From contig JBNJGO010000013.1 of NCBI GenBank assembly GCA_051819745.1, positions 1-21,175 on the forward strand: a DNA stretch of 21,175 bases, given 5' to 3'. The first letter of the stretch is position 1; each line of letters begins with the position of its first letter. A program made the position numbers and the translations under genes. The DNA is from SKGA01 sp051819745. GTDB lineage: Archaea > Nanobdellota > Nanobdellia > Woesearchaeales > SKGA01. Positions 13,971-21,151 of the stretch are shown piece by piece. The notes beneath the pieces are model-generated. The model did no database searches. It saw only the letters and a list, made by a program, of their open reading frames with translations, and was not told the DNA's origin.

Positions 13971-14077
13971 ACCCTGTCTTTACCTTTATCGTCTGTTTTT
14001 TGCTAAATAGTTTCTATAAAAAACAAACATATTTAAACAACTATTTCTTAAGTATGTTCATAGGGTAGTTGATAGTT

Positions 14078-14563
14078 ATGGCACGACAAAAGATAATAAA
14101 AGACACTCCACTTTCTGAAATCACACTGCGAAAATACGAGCGACCAAAAGGACTTACGAAACGTGATCTTGTCAGAAAATTTTGCTTAACAGTAGGTCTG
14201 CTTCAACCGGGAGATTCCCGAGATGTTGTTGTGGATGTGTTATATGTCATGCTTGAAAATCCTTCAAATAAGCTTCTTTCGAGTCGAGATATCGAACAAC
14301 GAGTTAAAGATGTGAGACAAGAACATTCTCTAGAGCTTCTTGGAGTCGCACCATCAAATATTCGCCGGCAATTACTCCGTTGCAGAGAGCTATTTCTTAT
14401 TGAAAAAATAAAAGCGTCATATCGAATAACAGAAAACCTCTCATTTAGCGATATATTCAAGGAAAAACTAAAAGATTACTATCTTAAATCAATTATTGAC
14501 CGAACTCAAGAATACATGTCTTCTATCGACGATGCGTTTCCAGAATATAAAAAAGAGAAATGA
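14078..14563 (+). CDS. basic, winged-helix-like protein of unknown function
   Basis: 161 residues from the ATG at 14078 (an in-frame TTG at 14069 would add three residues). The start is basic (MARQKIIKDTPLSEITLRKYERPKGL), followed by helices: LTKRDLVRKFCLTVGLL, RDVVVDVLYVMLE, then L-S-S-R-D-I-E-Q-R-V and P-S-N-I-R-R-Q-L-L-R-C-R-E-L-F-L-I-E-K, with a strand-like S-Y-R-I-T-E. This helix-turn-helix plus wing pattern suggests a DNA-binding winged helix, but I do not recognise the family. It follows tfb on the same strand with its own TATA element (ATATTTAAAC near 14029-14038), so the link with basal transcription is positional only. Confidence 0.75.
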   Translation: MARQKIIKDTPLSEITLRKYERPKGLTKRDLVRKFCLTVGLLQPGDSRDVVVDVLYVMLENPSNKLLSSRDIEQRVKDVRQEHSLELLGVAPSNIRRQLLRCRELFLIEKIKASYRITENLSFSDIFKEKLKDYYLKSIIDRTQEYMSSIDDAFPEYKKEK

Positions 14564-14610
14564 GAAGTCATACTTTTAGTTGGCATTTAATATTTTTTTT
14601 GGTATTCTAT

Positions 14611-14620
14611 TTTAAAATAA
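14611..14620 (+). promoter_or_regulatory. TATA box of the 52-aa ORF
   Basis: TTTAAAATAA centred about 26 nt before the ATG at 14641, the same spacing as at the leaderless genes of this window. Confidence 0.45.
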
Positions 14621-14640
14621 AATTAATAAACTAACCTTTC

Positions 14641-14799
14641 ATGTCTGAAATAATTGCTAATATTGGTGGCTGTTTTTCTGCCTTCAGCAGAGGTTATGAT
14701 TTGCAACGTATGCATAAACGAGCAGAAACAAATATTTCAAATACGTTAAGTAAAGATCTTTTTTTTTCTAGGACAATATCTTTCGTCTACTTTTTATAA
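14641..14799 (+). CDS. small leaderless ORF (52 aa), unknown
   Basis: A complete ATG-to-TAA frame of 52 codons in the otherwise T-rich gap, with a richer base composition than its surroundings. The product is mixed and mildly basic: M-S-E-I-I-A-N-I-G-G-C-F-S-A-F, a charged middle (QRMHKRAETN) and a hydrophobic end. No family recognised. Support comes from the TATA box at the leaderless spacing and from the codon mix; there is no ribosome-binding site. It could be a chance frame. Confidence 0.4.
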   Translation: MSEIIANIGGCFSAFSRGYDLQRMHKRAETNISNTLSKDLFFSRTISFVYFL

Positions 14800-14991
14800 A
14801 TAATTCTGATTTATGGTTGATATGCTTTTTTTTGACTGATGTTAAAATTATTTCACTTATTATTTCTTATTATTCTTTTGTCTTATTTTTTTAATTGCAA
14901 TATATTTCATTTCATTTTTCTTCTTTTCTTCTTTTCTTTTCAAAAGAATTTTAAACTCTACTTACTCCCTCAAGGGTATTAAGGTGATTTA

Positions 14992-15723
14992 ATGAAAACT
15001 ACAGTCATAGCATACGGTGGAAGCATTATAATTCCAGGATCAGAATATGATCTTGTAGCAATACAACGGTTGGCTAACATTATCAAAGAACATCCTCAAC
15101 GACAATTCATTTTCATAATCGGCGGAGGAAAACTCTGCAGGTATATTCAACAAGACGTGAAAGAACCTCTTACTCGTGCAAAACTCGACGAAAAAGAACT
15201 GTCGCTCGCTTTAGACGAGATAGGAATTGCAGTTACTAAAATCAACGCAAAGAAAGTTATCAATGAATTAACACGAATTCTCGGAGAAGATATGATTTAT
15301 CAGCACTACATTGACGATCCGAAAACACTTCCCCCAACTGACAAGCAAGTCATTATAGCAAGCGGGTATAAACCAGGTGTGACAACTGATTATTGTATGA
15401 TGAAACTTGCTGAACTTTCTCATGCAGACAGCGCCATAAAAGTATCAAACTTTCCTTTCGTCCTTAATGTCAAACCTACAGAATTTAACAAAGAAAATAT
15501 TTCTGAATATGAACAATTATTTATGATGAACTGGGATGAAATAACTGCTCTTGTAGGAACTGAAAGTGTTCCAGGAGGAAACTATCCTCTCGATCCTCCT
15601 TCAGCACATCTTGGAAAAGAACTAGCGGACAAACAACAGTTCACACTCTATATTGCTATGAATACAGAATTAGAAGCGATACTCAAACAACAATCCTTTA
15701 CTGGAACAACAATAAAAAAATAA
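14992..15723 (+). CDS. pyrH: archaeal-type UMP kinase (amino acid kinase fold)
   Basis: Phosphorylates UMP to UDP with ATP. Archaeal UMP kinase features: G-G-S near residues 9-11, I-G-G-G-K at 43-47, D-E-I-G-I-A-V-T-K-I-N-A at 75-86 (the UMP-binding helix), G-Y-K-P-G-V-T-T-D-Y at 125-134, and a late P-G-G-N-Y-P-L-D-P-P-S-A segment matching the family's P-G-x-Y-x-x-D-P-L-A. It lacks the histidine of the related isopentenyl phosphate kinases. The region usually reading T-N-V-D-G-V-Y is degenerate here (SNFPFVLNV), so nucleotide contacts may differ. Length 243 is slightly above the usual 220-230. AAGGTGAT lies just before the ATG. The dUTPase gene follows after 24 nt, a pyrimidine nucleotide operon. 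Confidence 0.88.
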   Translation: MKTTVIAYGGSIIIPGSEYDLVAIQRLANIIKEHPQRQFIFIIGGGKLCRYIQQDVKEPLTRAKLDEKELSLALDEIGIAVTKINAKKVINELTRILGEDMIYQHYIDDPKTLPPTDKQVIIASGYKPGVTTDYCMMKLAELSHADSAIKVSNFPFVLNVKPTEFNKENISEYEQLFMMNWDEITALVGTESVPGGNYPLDPPSAHLGKELADKQQFTLYIAMNTELEAILKQQSFTGTTIKK

Positions 15724-15747
15724 AACCAACATATTAGGTGAATTAAC

Positions 15748-16206
15748 ATGGATCGACAAAGAGGATTTGAATATGTTTCAAGAATACAAGATAAATCGAT
15801 ATTTTCTCTACCAAAACGTTCAACAAAACACAGTGCAGGATATGATATGTTCTCGCCAGAATCATTCACTCTTAATCCTGGAGAAAAATACGCTATCAAA
15901 ACCGGAATAAAAACGTATATGCAACCAGATGAAGCCCTTTTTATCATTACAAGAAGTGGTAATGGAGCGAAAAGACGAATAACGTTAGCAAACAACGTTG
16001 CTCTTATCGATAGCGATTATTATAATAACGAAAAAAACGAAGGAGAAATAATTGTCACCCTCGTAAACGACGGGGATACTATCTTTAATGTGGAACAGGG
16101 CAATCGTATCGCACAATGTTTTTTCCAACACATACTCCTTGCAGATGATGATTCTTTTGATACTGGTGCTACGCGTCAAGGTGGTTTAGGTTCGACCGGA
16201 AACTAA
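15748..16206 (+). CDS. dut: dUTP diphosphatase (trimeric dUTPase)
   Basis: Hydrolyses dUTP to dUMP and pyrophosphate, keeping uracil out of DNA and supplying dUMP for dTMP synthesis. All five trimeric-dUTPase motifs are visible in 152 residues: I S-A-G-Y-D-M-F (29-35); II R-S-G-N-G (69-73); III A-N-N-V-A-L-I-D-S-D-Y-Y (81-92), with the catalytic D; IV G-N-R-I-A-Q (118-123); V R-Q-G-G-L-G-S-T-G (143-151), the C-terminal arm closing the active site. The Y-Y-N-N-E-K-N-E-G-E insertion after motif III is like that of Firmicutes and phage dUTPases (YosS type) rather than the short Y-R-G-E form. AGGTGA precedes the ATG. It lies behind the UMP kinase gene. Confidence 0.94.
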   Translation: MDRQRGFEYVSRIQDKSIFSLPKRSTKHSAGYDMFSPESFTLNPGEKYAIKTGIKTYMQPDEALFIITRSGNGAKRRITLANNVALIDSDYYNNEKNEGEIIVTLVNDGDTIFNVEQGNRIAQCFFQHILLADDDSFDTGATRQGGLGSTGN

Positions 16207-16210
16207 ATAG

Positions 16211-16219
16211 TTTTAAAGA
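16211..16219 (+). promoter_or_regulatory. TATA box of the methyltransferase-kinase operon
   Basis: TTTTAAAGA, centred about 26 nt before the ATG at 16240, right after the dut stop codon. It favours leaderless initiation at 16240 over the in-frame TTG at 16234. Confidence 0.5.
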
Positions 16220-16239
16220 ACCCTTTCTTTCCTTTGAAT

Positions 16240-16821
16240 ATGGCAACAATGACAACACACCCTGTTTATCAACCCGATGAAGACACTCTTTTCTTCAACG
16301 AGACTCTCAAAAAAATACTTGCAGATATTAATGAGAAGACCTTTCTTCTTGATATGGGTGCGGGGAGTGGTTATTTGGGTTTTGAAGCACTGAAAAATCC
16401 TCTTGTACAAGTCACATTCGCTGACATTAATTCTCTGGCAATAAATCATATTACTGCAATAAAAAATGCGGAAGATCTTCCTGTAAATATACTTCATTCA
16501 GATTTATTTTCAACTATCACATCAACATTTGATATTATTCTATTTAACACGCCCTACCTTCCTTTTGAAGACGACCAAGATGTCTTTGATCCATCAATAC
16601 ATGGGGGAAAGGATGGTAATGAAGTAACACTTCGTTTTATCGACGATCTTAATGCTCACTTGAATCCTCAAGGCAAAGCCATACTACTTTTTAGCTCGCT
16701 AAGCAATCCTGAAATAATACTTTCAAAAGCGAAAGAGAATGGGTTTGAAACAAGATTACTCGCACAAAAAAATCTTTTTTTCGAACAATTATTCATTTAT
16801 TCATTAACTAAGGAGAAATAA
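16240..16821 (+). CDS. HemK2-like class I methyltransferase (N-T-P-Y variant)
   Basis: Related to HemK2/Mtq2-type methyltransferases, which in archaea are expected to methylate the GGQ glutamine of release factor aRF1. Numbering from 16240: V-Y-Q-P-D-E-D-T at 9-16, typical of this group; SAM-binding D-M-G-A-G-S-G at 38-44; D62 at the end of strand 2; and F-N-T-P-Y-L-P at 102-108, where the family has N-P-P-Y. The first proline of the catalytic tetrapeptide is threonine here. I-H-G-G-K-D-G-N-E at 120-128 matches the downstream G-G-x-D-G motif. Length 193 is usual. The protein-kinase-like gene overlaps its stop by one base (TAATG), so the two are co-translated. Confidence 0.85.
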   Translation: MATMTTHPVYQPDEDTLFFNETLKKILADINEKTFLLDMGAGSGYLGFEALKNPLVQVTFADINSLAINHITAIKNAEDLPVNILHSDLFSTITSTFDIILFNTPYLPFEDDQDVFDPSIHGGKDGNEVTLRFIDDLNAHLNPQGKAILLFSSLSNPEIILSKAKENGFETRLLAQKNLFFEQLFIYSLTKEK

Positions 16822-17468
16822 TGATTTCACAAACAGAACTAGGATTTTTACAATCAAAATTACCTTCAAGTGTGACTGAAACAGAATTATTTGCCGAAGG
16901 AAAAAGAGGTGTGGTGCTCAAAGGATTATTTGAAAATAAAACTTGCGCTATAAAACTTTCTCATCCTCAGTCACAATCACAACACACCTTACTTCGGGAA
17001 GCGAAAATGCTTCAAAAAGTCAACAAGCTGTCACTAGGTCCTCAACTGTATGCTTTTGATGAAGAATATGTTATTATGGAATACATTCAAGGAACAAGAA
17101 TTCAAGAATTTTTTTCAACAAAGCGAAAACGAGGAGACTTGCAGAAAGTTATCCTATTAATACTTGATCAACTCGCTTTACTTGATGAAAATAATATTAA
17201 CAAGCAAGAAATGACAAAACCGTACAAACACATCATAATAGGAACCAATCTTACTGTAACTCTTCTTGATTTTGAACGTGCACGTTACACGATGAGACCT
17301 GCAAATGTCTCACAATTCATAGAATATCTCACTTCATCAACAATAACTTCTCATCTCAAATCAGAAAACATTCTTCCTGATACCAAACAATTATATGATG
17401 CCTTGCAACAATATCTCGTTTTTGAACGACCAATAATTGCAATCAACAAGCTCAAAGATTTGTTCTAA
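16821..17468 (+). CDS. atypical Ser/Thr protein kinase-like protein (COG2112 type)
   Basis: A 215-residue protein resembling predicted archaeal Ser/Thr kinases (COG2112). A strand with C-A-I-K-L near residues 41-45 provides the likely ATP-binding lysine, E-A-K-M-L-Q a C-helix glutamate, and Y-V-I-M-E-Y-I-Q-G the hinge. The catalytic region reads N-I-N-K-Q-E-M-T-K-P-Y-K-H, where relatives usually have H-G-E, followed by L-L-D-F-E-R-A, the DFG equivalent. The altered catalytic loop leaves activity uncertain. AAGGAG lies ten bases before the ATG, within the end of the methyltransferase gene. Gene order suggests a role linked to translation or release-factor modification, which is inference. The gene ends 12 nt from the convergent pyrophosphatase. 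Confidence 0.75.
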   Translation: MISQTELGFLQSKLPSSVTETELFAEGKRGVVLKGLFENKTCAIKLSHPQSQSQHTLLREAKMLQKVNKLSLGPQLYAFDEEYVIMEYIQGTRIQEFFSTKRKRGDLQKVILLILDQLALLDENNINKQEMTKPYKHIIIGTNLTVTLLDFERARYTMRPANVSQFIEYLTSSTITSHLKSENILPDTKQLYDALQQYLVFERPIIAINKLKDLF

Positions 17469-17480
17469 ATTTAATATTAT

Positions 17481-19115
17481 CTATTCAATATGTTTTGAAA
17501 TAATAGGAATTATTTGTTTTTTTCTTGAGATTACACCTTCAAGAAATTTTTCGTTCATCTCTTTTGGTATGTTAAATGCTTCTCGCATAATGTCGCTTGA
17601 TTCTCCAGAGAAAATAATTTCAGAATTACCTTCAAGAACATTAGTGAGGACGAGAGCAAGAACATCATATTTTTCAGCAATTGCTTTTTCATACATGTAT
17701 GCTAGAACTCTCTTTTTCATCTGTTCCATAGAATCAAAATCCATCGTCGGAATTTGAGCAATACCAATAGTGAGATTCGAAACTTCATATTGCTTAAAAT
17801 CCTGCATGAACAATTCTTTTGGAGACATACCTTCAATAGATGTCCCTGCTTTGAACATTTCCATCGCATACTCATCAATATCAACACCTGCGATTTCAGC
17901 AAGCTTTAAACTCATAATATTATCACGAGAAGTTGTTGTTGGCGAGGTCAATTTAACAGTATCTGAAATTATTGCCGACAATAACAATCCTGCAATAGCT
18001 GGATCGAGTGAAACTTGCTCCGAAAAGAAACGTTCTGCAATGATGGTTGCTGTTGAACCAACAGGATCATTGATGAATCTGATTGGTTCGCTAGATTGAA
18101 CATCTCCTATTCGATGATGATCTATGATCTCTAAAATTTCTGCTTCTTCAATTCCTGTAACGCTTTGAGAATGTTCGTTATGATCGACAAGAACTAGCTG
18201 TGGTTTTTTAGGATTAAGAATATGATATCTTGAAACAAACCCTACAATCTTATTGGATGCGTCAACTATAGGATATGATGAATAACGCGTTGAACTCATT
18301 TTCTCTTTGATAGTGCGAACATACTCTTCTTTGTTAAAAAATAATATTTCTTCTCTCATAATAGAGGTAATAGGGACACTTTGGTTGATCAGACGAACTG
18401 TTTGATATGTGTCATAAGGTGTTCGAATAATTGTTTTAGATTGTTCGTTTGCTTTTTCAATAACTGATTTAGGAACAGGGGATTTTCCCGTAATAATAAG
18501 ACAATCAGCGCCTTCTTCGAGAGCAGATAATTGATTTTTCTCTCTATTGCCTACAATAACTATATCGTGGGGTTTAAGGTATGATTTCATCTTTTTAGAG
18601 TCCATCGCTCCAATTACAATTTTTCCAGAACAATCTATATTTTTCAATTCTCCTAAAATAGCTTCTCCATCAATAAGATTGAGAATCGATGAACTATCTG
18701 GATTTGTACTAAACAAATTATTTTTTTCAAGAACATTCATATAGGCGTTTGCAATATCTGATAATGTGCAAACACCAAGTAAACGATTAACATTATCGAC
18801 GACAGCAACAATTTGTATATCCTGTTCTTTCATTAAATTCCACACATGACCAATGGTGTCGTTAGGTTTTACTGTGATTGCCCTATCGTAATCCAAATCT
18901 TTAATCCGGGAATAAACGTTTTGTTTTATTTTAGGTGCTTTTAATCCGAAATGTTTGAGAACAAAACGCGTTTCTTTATTTAATTCACCAAGTCGAATTG
19001 GTAGTGTCTTAAATCCTTTTTTTGATAATAAATCTGCATATGCGATAGTGGAAGCTATAGAATCTGTATCTGGATGTTGATGTCCAGAGATGATTATTTC
19101 TTTTTGTTTTTCCAT
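17481..19115 (-). CDS. family II inorganic pyrophosphatase with CBS-DRTGG-CBS insert
   Basis: Mn/Co-dependent DHH-family pyrophosphatase, hydrolysing pyrophosphate in the cytosol, 544 residues. Domains: DHH N-part with G-H-Q-H-P-D-T-D-S at 11-19 (metal ligands H14? D16, D18 and neighbours); CBS at about 70-130; DRTGG at about 135-245; CBS at about 250-305; DHH continuation with V-D-H-N at 310-313, I-D-H-H at 331-334 and S-D-T at 384-386; DHHA2 from about 425 with S-R-K-K-Q at 530-534, the substrate-binding signature. All catalytic motifs are present. Relatives with this insert are regulated by adenine nucleotides through the CBS pair (AMP/ADP inhibit, ATP or Ap4A activate). The TATA box (19137-19146) lies 27 nt before the ATG, so the mRNA is probably leaderless. 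Confidence 0.93.
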   Translation of the reverse strand: MEKQKEIIISGHQHPDTDSIASTIAYADLLSKKGFKTLPIRLGELNKETRFVLKHFGLKAPKIKQNVYSRIKDLDYDRAITVKPNDTIGHVWNLMKEQDIQIVAVVDNVNRLLGVCTLSDIANAYMNVLEKNNLFSTNPDSSSILNLIDGEAILGELKNIDCSGKIVIGAMDSKKMKSYLKPHDIVIVGNREKNQLSALEEGADCLIITGKSPVPKSVIEKANEQSKTIIRTPYDTYQTVRLINQSVPITSIMREEILFFNKEEYVRTIKEKMSSTRYSSYPIVDASNKIVGFVSRYHILNPKKPQLVLVDHNEHSQSVTGIEEAEILEIIDHHRIGDVQSSEPIRFINDPVGSTATIIAERFFSEQVSLDPAIAGLLLSAIISDTVKLTSPTTTSRDNIMSLKLAEIAGVDIDEYAMEMFKAGTSIEGMSPKELFMQDFKQYEVSNLTIGIAQIPTMDFDSMEQMKKRVLAYMYEKAIAEKYDVLALVLTNVLEGNSEIIFSGESSDIMREAFNIPKEMNEKFLEGVISRKKQIIPIISKHIE

Positions 19116-19136
19116 ACGAATTAAGAAAAGAAATAT

Positions 19137-19146
19137 TTATTTATAA
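19137..19146 (-). promoter_or_regulatory. TATA box of the pyrophosphatase gene
   Basis: Minus-strand TTTATAAATA centred about 27 nt before the ATG at 19115. Confidence 0.6.
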
Positions 19147-19220
19147 AAGTATATGGTTATATTAGTTGCTGACAACCGATTTCTTGTTGGAATTAGATTA
19201 GCGATTTACAGTGACTAATC

Positions 19221-19230
19221 AGGAGGTGAT
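19221..19230 (+). promoter_or_regulatory. orphan perfect Shine-Dalgarno sequence
   Basis: AGGAGGTGAT, fully complementary to the 3' end expected of archaeal 16S rRNA, in a gap with no annotated plus-strand gene. It precedes TTG (19234) and ATG (19238) codons that both open short frames. Confidence 0.5.
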
Positions 19231-19233
19231 TGT

Positions 19234-19392
19234 TTGAATGCTTTGTATGTGTGTAAATTATCTTTCTTTTATCATCGACTATATCTTAAAATCAAATTAT
19301 TTCGATTTAATCACAAGTTCCAGAATTGTTCTATTACATTATTATGTTTATTTATTCCAAGTAGAGGTCTTTCTATATATCTAGAACCATGA
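19234..19392 (+). CDS. possible small ORF (52 aa) behind a perfect Shine-Dalgarno
   Basis: TTG at 19234, seven bases after GAGG, opens 52 codons to a TGA at 19390. The alternative ATG at 19238 opens 48 codons in another frame to 19384. The products are unlike any family I know, rich in L, F, Y, C and K. The 3' half is antisense to the end of the PHP gene, so part of the openness may come from that gene's codons. Listed only because of the ribosome-binding site. Confidence 0.25.
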   Translation: MNALYVCKLSFFYHRLYLKIKLFRFNHKFQNCSITLLCLFIPSRGLSIYLEP

Positions 19393-20168
19393 AAATCAGA
19401 ACCGAAAGTAGTAAGTAAATTATGTTCTTTTGCATATTTTATGTATTGTTGATTTTGTATCCCATATCTTGGTTGTATTTCAATTCCATCTAATCCCTTT
19501 TTACACAAGTTGTCTATTTCATTGATTGACTTGACATCTTTTGGGGGGTGTGCGAGAATTGCTTTTCCTCCTGCTTGATGTATCATTTCAATAATATATC
19601 CTGGCTCATAAAATTCTTTTGTTTCGATGTTTCCAGCAGGAGTGTGTTTGTTAAAATAGGTGTTGATTATAGTTCCGATAGTAGTATTTTTATTAGTGGT
19701 ATTTTCAACATATGATTTACATTCTTTGTCAAGTAACATCGTCATTGCTATATGAACTTTGTTTAGCATATTATTTGGAAAATAATAATCTATTTTTTCT
19801 TTTGTTATTGGTATTCCTTGCTTCGCTAATGTCTCTACTCGTTTGTATGCTTTTTTATTTCCGATTATTCTGCTTGAGTCTATAAAATCAAGAAATTCTT
19901 TATGCTCAAGATTAACATTCAATCCTAAGATATGGTACTTGTTTGTTGTTATTTCAACTCCAGGTAATAATTCAATCCCCCATTTATCAGCTTCCTGTTT
20001 TGCTCGTTTATAACCTCCAACGTGGTCATGGTCTGCAATTGCAATTGTTTCAAGTCCAAGCAATGCACAATCTTTTACTACTTGTTCTGGTGTGGATGTA
20101 CCATCTGAAAACATTGTATGTAAATGTAAATCAACATATTTTTTGTTGTTTGATTTGTTGTTTATCAT
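19311..20168 (-). CDS. PHP-domain metal-dependent phosphoesterase (TrpH/YciV-like)
   Basis: A PHP-family hydrolase; relatives act as nucleoside 3',5'-bisphosphate phosphatase or 5'-3' exoribonuclease on short RNA. Motifs from the ATG at 20168 (285 aa, usual length): D-L-H-L-H-T at 13-18 with S-D-G following, A-D-H-D-H near 47-51, P-G-V-E-I near 71-75, A-H-P near 200, and the late G-S-D-F-H-G. All metal ligands of the trinuclear site appear present. The TTG at 20192 lies within eight bases of the TATA box, so the ATG at 20168, about five bases after the predicted transcription start, is the better start. Divergent from the AbrB-PhoU gene, sharing an 80-bp promoter region. Confidence 0.9.
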   Translation of the reverse strand: MINNKSNNKKYVDLHLHTMFSDGTSTPEQVVKDCALLGLETIAIADHDHVGGYKRAKQEADKWGIELLPGVEITTNKYHILGLNVNLEHKEFLDFIDSSRIIGNKKAYKRVETLAKQGIPITKEKIDYYFPNNMLNKVHIAMTMLLDKECKSYVENTTNKNTTIGTIINTYFNKHTPAGNIETKEFYEPGYIIEMIHQAGGKAILAHPPKDVKSINEIDNLCKKGLDGIEIQPRYGIQNQQYIKYAKEHNLLTTFGSDFHGSRYIERPLLGINKHNNVIEQFWNL

Positions 20169-20195
20169 TGTAATTATTAGATAAATATGCAAAGA

Positions 20196-20205
20196 TTTAT
20201 ATATT
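20196..20205 (-). promoter_or_regulatory. TATA box of the PHP gene
   Basis: Minus-strand TATATAAAT element, about 30 nt before the ATG at 20168. Confidence 0.55.
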
Positions 20206-20216
20206 TCTTATATTAA

Positions 20217-20224
20217 TTATATAA
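20217..20224 (+). promoter_or_regulatory. TATA box of the AbrB-PhoU gene
   Basis: TTATATAA centred about 28 nt before the ATG at 20249, giving a leaderless mRNA. The surrounding 20210-20240 is entirely A/T with overlapping near-palindromes, and the two divergent TATA boxes are only about 20 bp apart. Confidence 0.55.
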
Positions 20225-20248
20225 ATTATATATTATTTTATGTAAAAA

Positions 20249-21151
20249 ATGAAACGAAAAATTGTCAAACAAGCTGGAAAAGCGTATACTATTACTTTAC
20301 CAATTAGTTGGGTTCGAGAACGTGGTTTGGATGCGGGTGATGAAATCGAGTTGATCGCTCAAGAACGAAATTTATTATTAGAAACTAAACAAACAACCAC
20401 TCAGTCAAAACGAACACTTTCAACTAAAGGGTTGCCTTTAGCTACAAAATATTCTTTTATTGCCGCAACATATGCGCGAGGAATTGATGAATTGACTGTC
20501 AAAACAGATGATTCAACATTTCCCAATATAAATGAATACTTAGGGTATGTTGTTATTGGCCAATCAAATAATATATTCACAATCCAAGATATAAACACTT
20601 CTATTAATGAAGATTTAGATTTGATCTTCAAACGAACTTTTCAAATTATTCTTAAATATTTTACTCAAGCATCAAATGATATTTGTGGAAAGCAAGAAAG
20701 TAATTATACAAAAATTAGAAATATTGATAGTGAAATTAATAAATTGTCTTTTTTCTTACAACGAGCGGTTATGAAAAAAAATATTTCATCGAGTGCTCAA
20801 GGAAAAATTTATTTTGCATATAGTTATGCTCTTGAAAAAATTGGTGATGAAATACTTCGTTTATGGCGTTTAATGACTGAAGAAAAAGTTGTTGTTGATG
20901 ATAATCTAAAAGAAATATTTTCTCTGGTTGAAAAAACACTTAACAAAAGTTTTTCACTGTATTATTGTTTTGATATAAAATTATTAAAAGAATTAAGGGT
21001 ATTAAAAGAACAATTTAGAACAAAAGCTTTTTCCTCCTTCTCAAAAAATAGATCGTATTCCTTGATGTTATTGTATCTGACAAAAATCTTTGATGATAGT
21101 TATGATTTAACGCATCTATCGCTTATGCATCATTTCGAACCTGAATATTGA
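20249..21151 (+). CDS. AbrB/SpoVT-type DNA-binding, PhoU-like regulator
   Basis: A 300-residue protein. Residues 1-50 are a SpoVT/AbrB swapped-hairpin domain (MKRKIVKQAGKAYTITLPISWV, then G-L-D-A-G-D-E-I-E-L-I), which binds DNA as a dimer. The rest is helical and resembles PhoU: a first helical bundle at about 115-205 and a second at about 215-290 with E-K-I-G-D-E-I-L-R-L near 197-206, the PhoU-type metal-binding motif. Archaeal AbrB-PhoU fusions are annotated as phosphate uptake regulators; the target here is not visible, since no pst genes are in the window. The A/T palindromic promoter it shares with the PHP gene is a plausible site for autoregulation. Confidence 0.88.
   Translation: MKRKIVKQAGKAYTITLPISWVRERGLDAGDEIELIAQERNLLLETKQTTTQSKRTLSTKGLPLATKYSFIAATYARGIDELTVKTDDSTFPNINEYLGYVVIGQSNNIFTIQDINTSINEDLDLIFKRTFQIILKYFTQASNDICGKQESNYTKIRNIDSEINKLSFFLQRAVMKKNISSSAQGKIYFAYSYALEKIGDEILRLWRLMTEEKVVVDDNLKEIFSLVEKTLNKSFSLYYCFDIKLLKELRVLKEQFRTKAFSSFSKNRSYSLMLLYLTKIFDDSYDLTHLSLMHHFEPEY

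Larger units (their letters stand above)
14564..14991. other. 428-bp gap between annotated genes
   Basis: Contains a probable leaderless small ORF (14641-14799), a TTTTTATAAATAA element at 14791-14803 that could be another promoter but leads to no long ORF, a strongly T-rich stretch (about 14865-14940), and the promoter and Shine-Dalgarno of the UMP kinase gene (TTTTAAACT near 14950; AAGGTGAT at 14980-14987). I see no tRNA, CRISPR or obvious structured RNA here. Confidence 0.6.

Noticed and set aside
13819..14068. Two short plus-strand ORFs after tfb
   Set aside because: They are low-complexity F/Y/L frames in a T-rich terminator region with no start signal.
14800..14860. Possible C/D-box RNA after the TATA-like element at 14791
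   Set aside because: CTGA-like and TGATG-like words occur but not as well-formed C and D boxes with flanking stem, so I do not call it.
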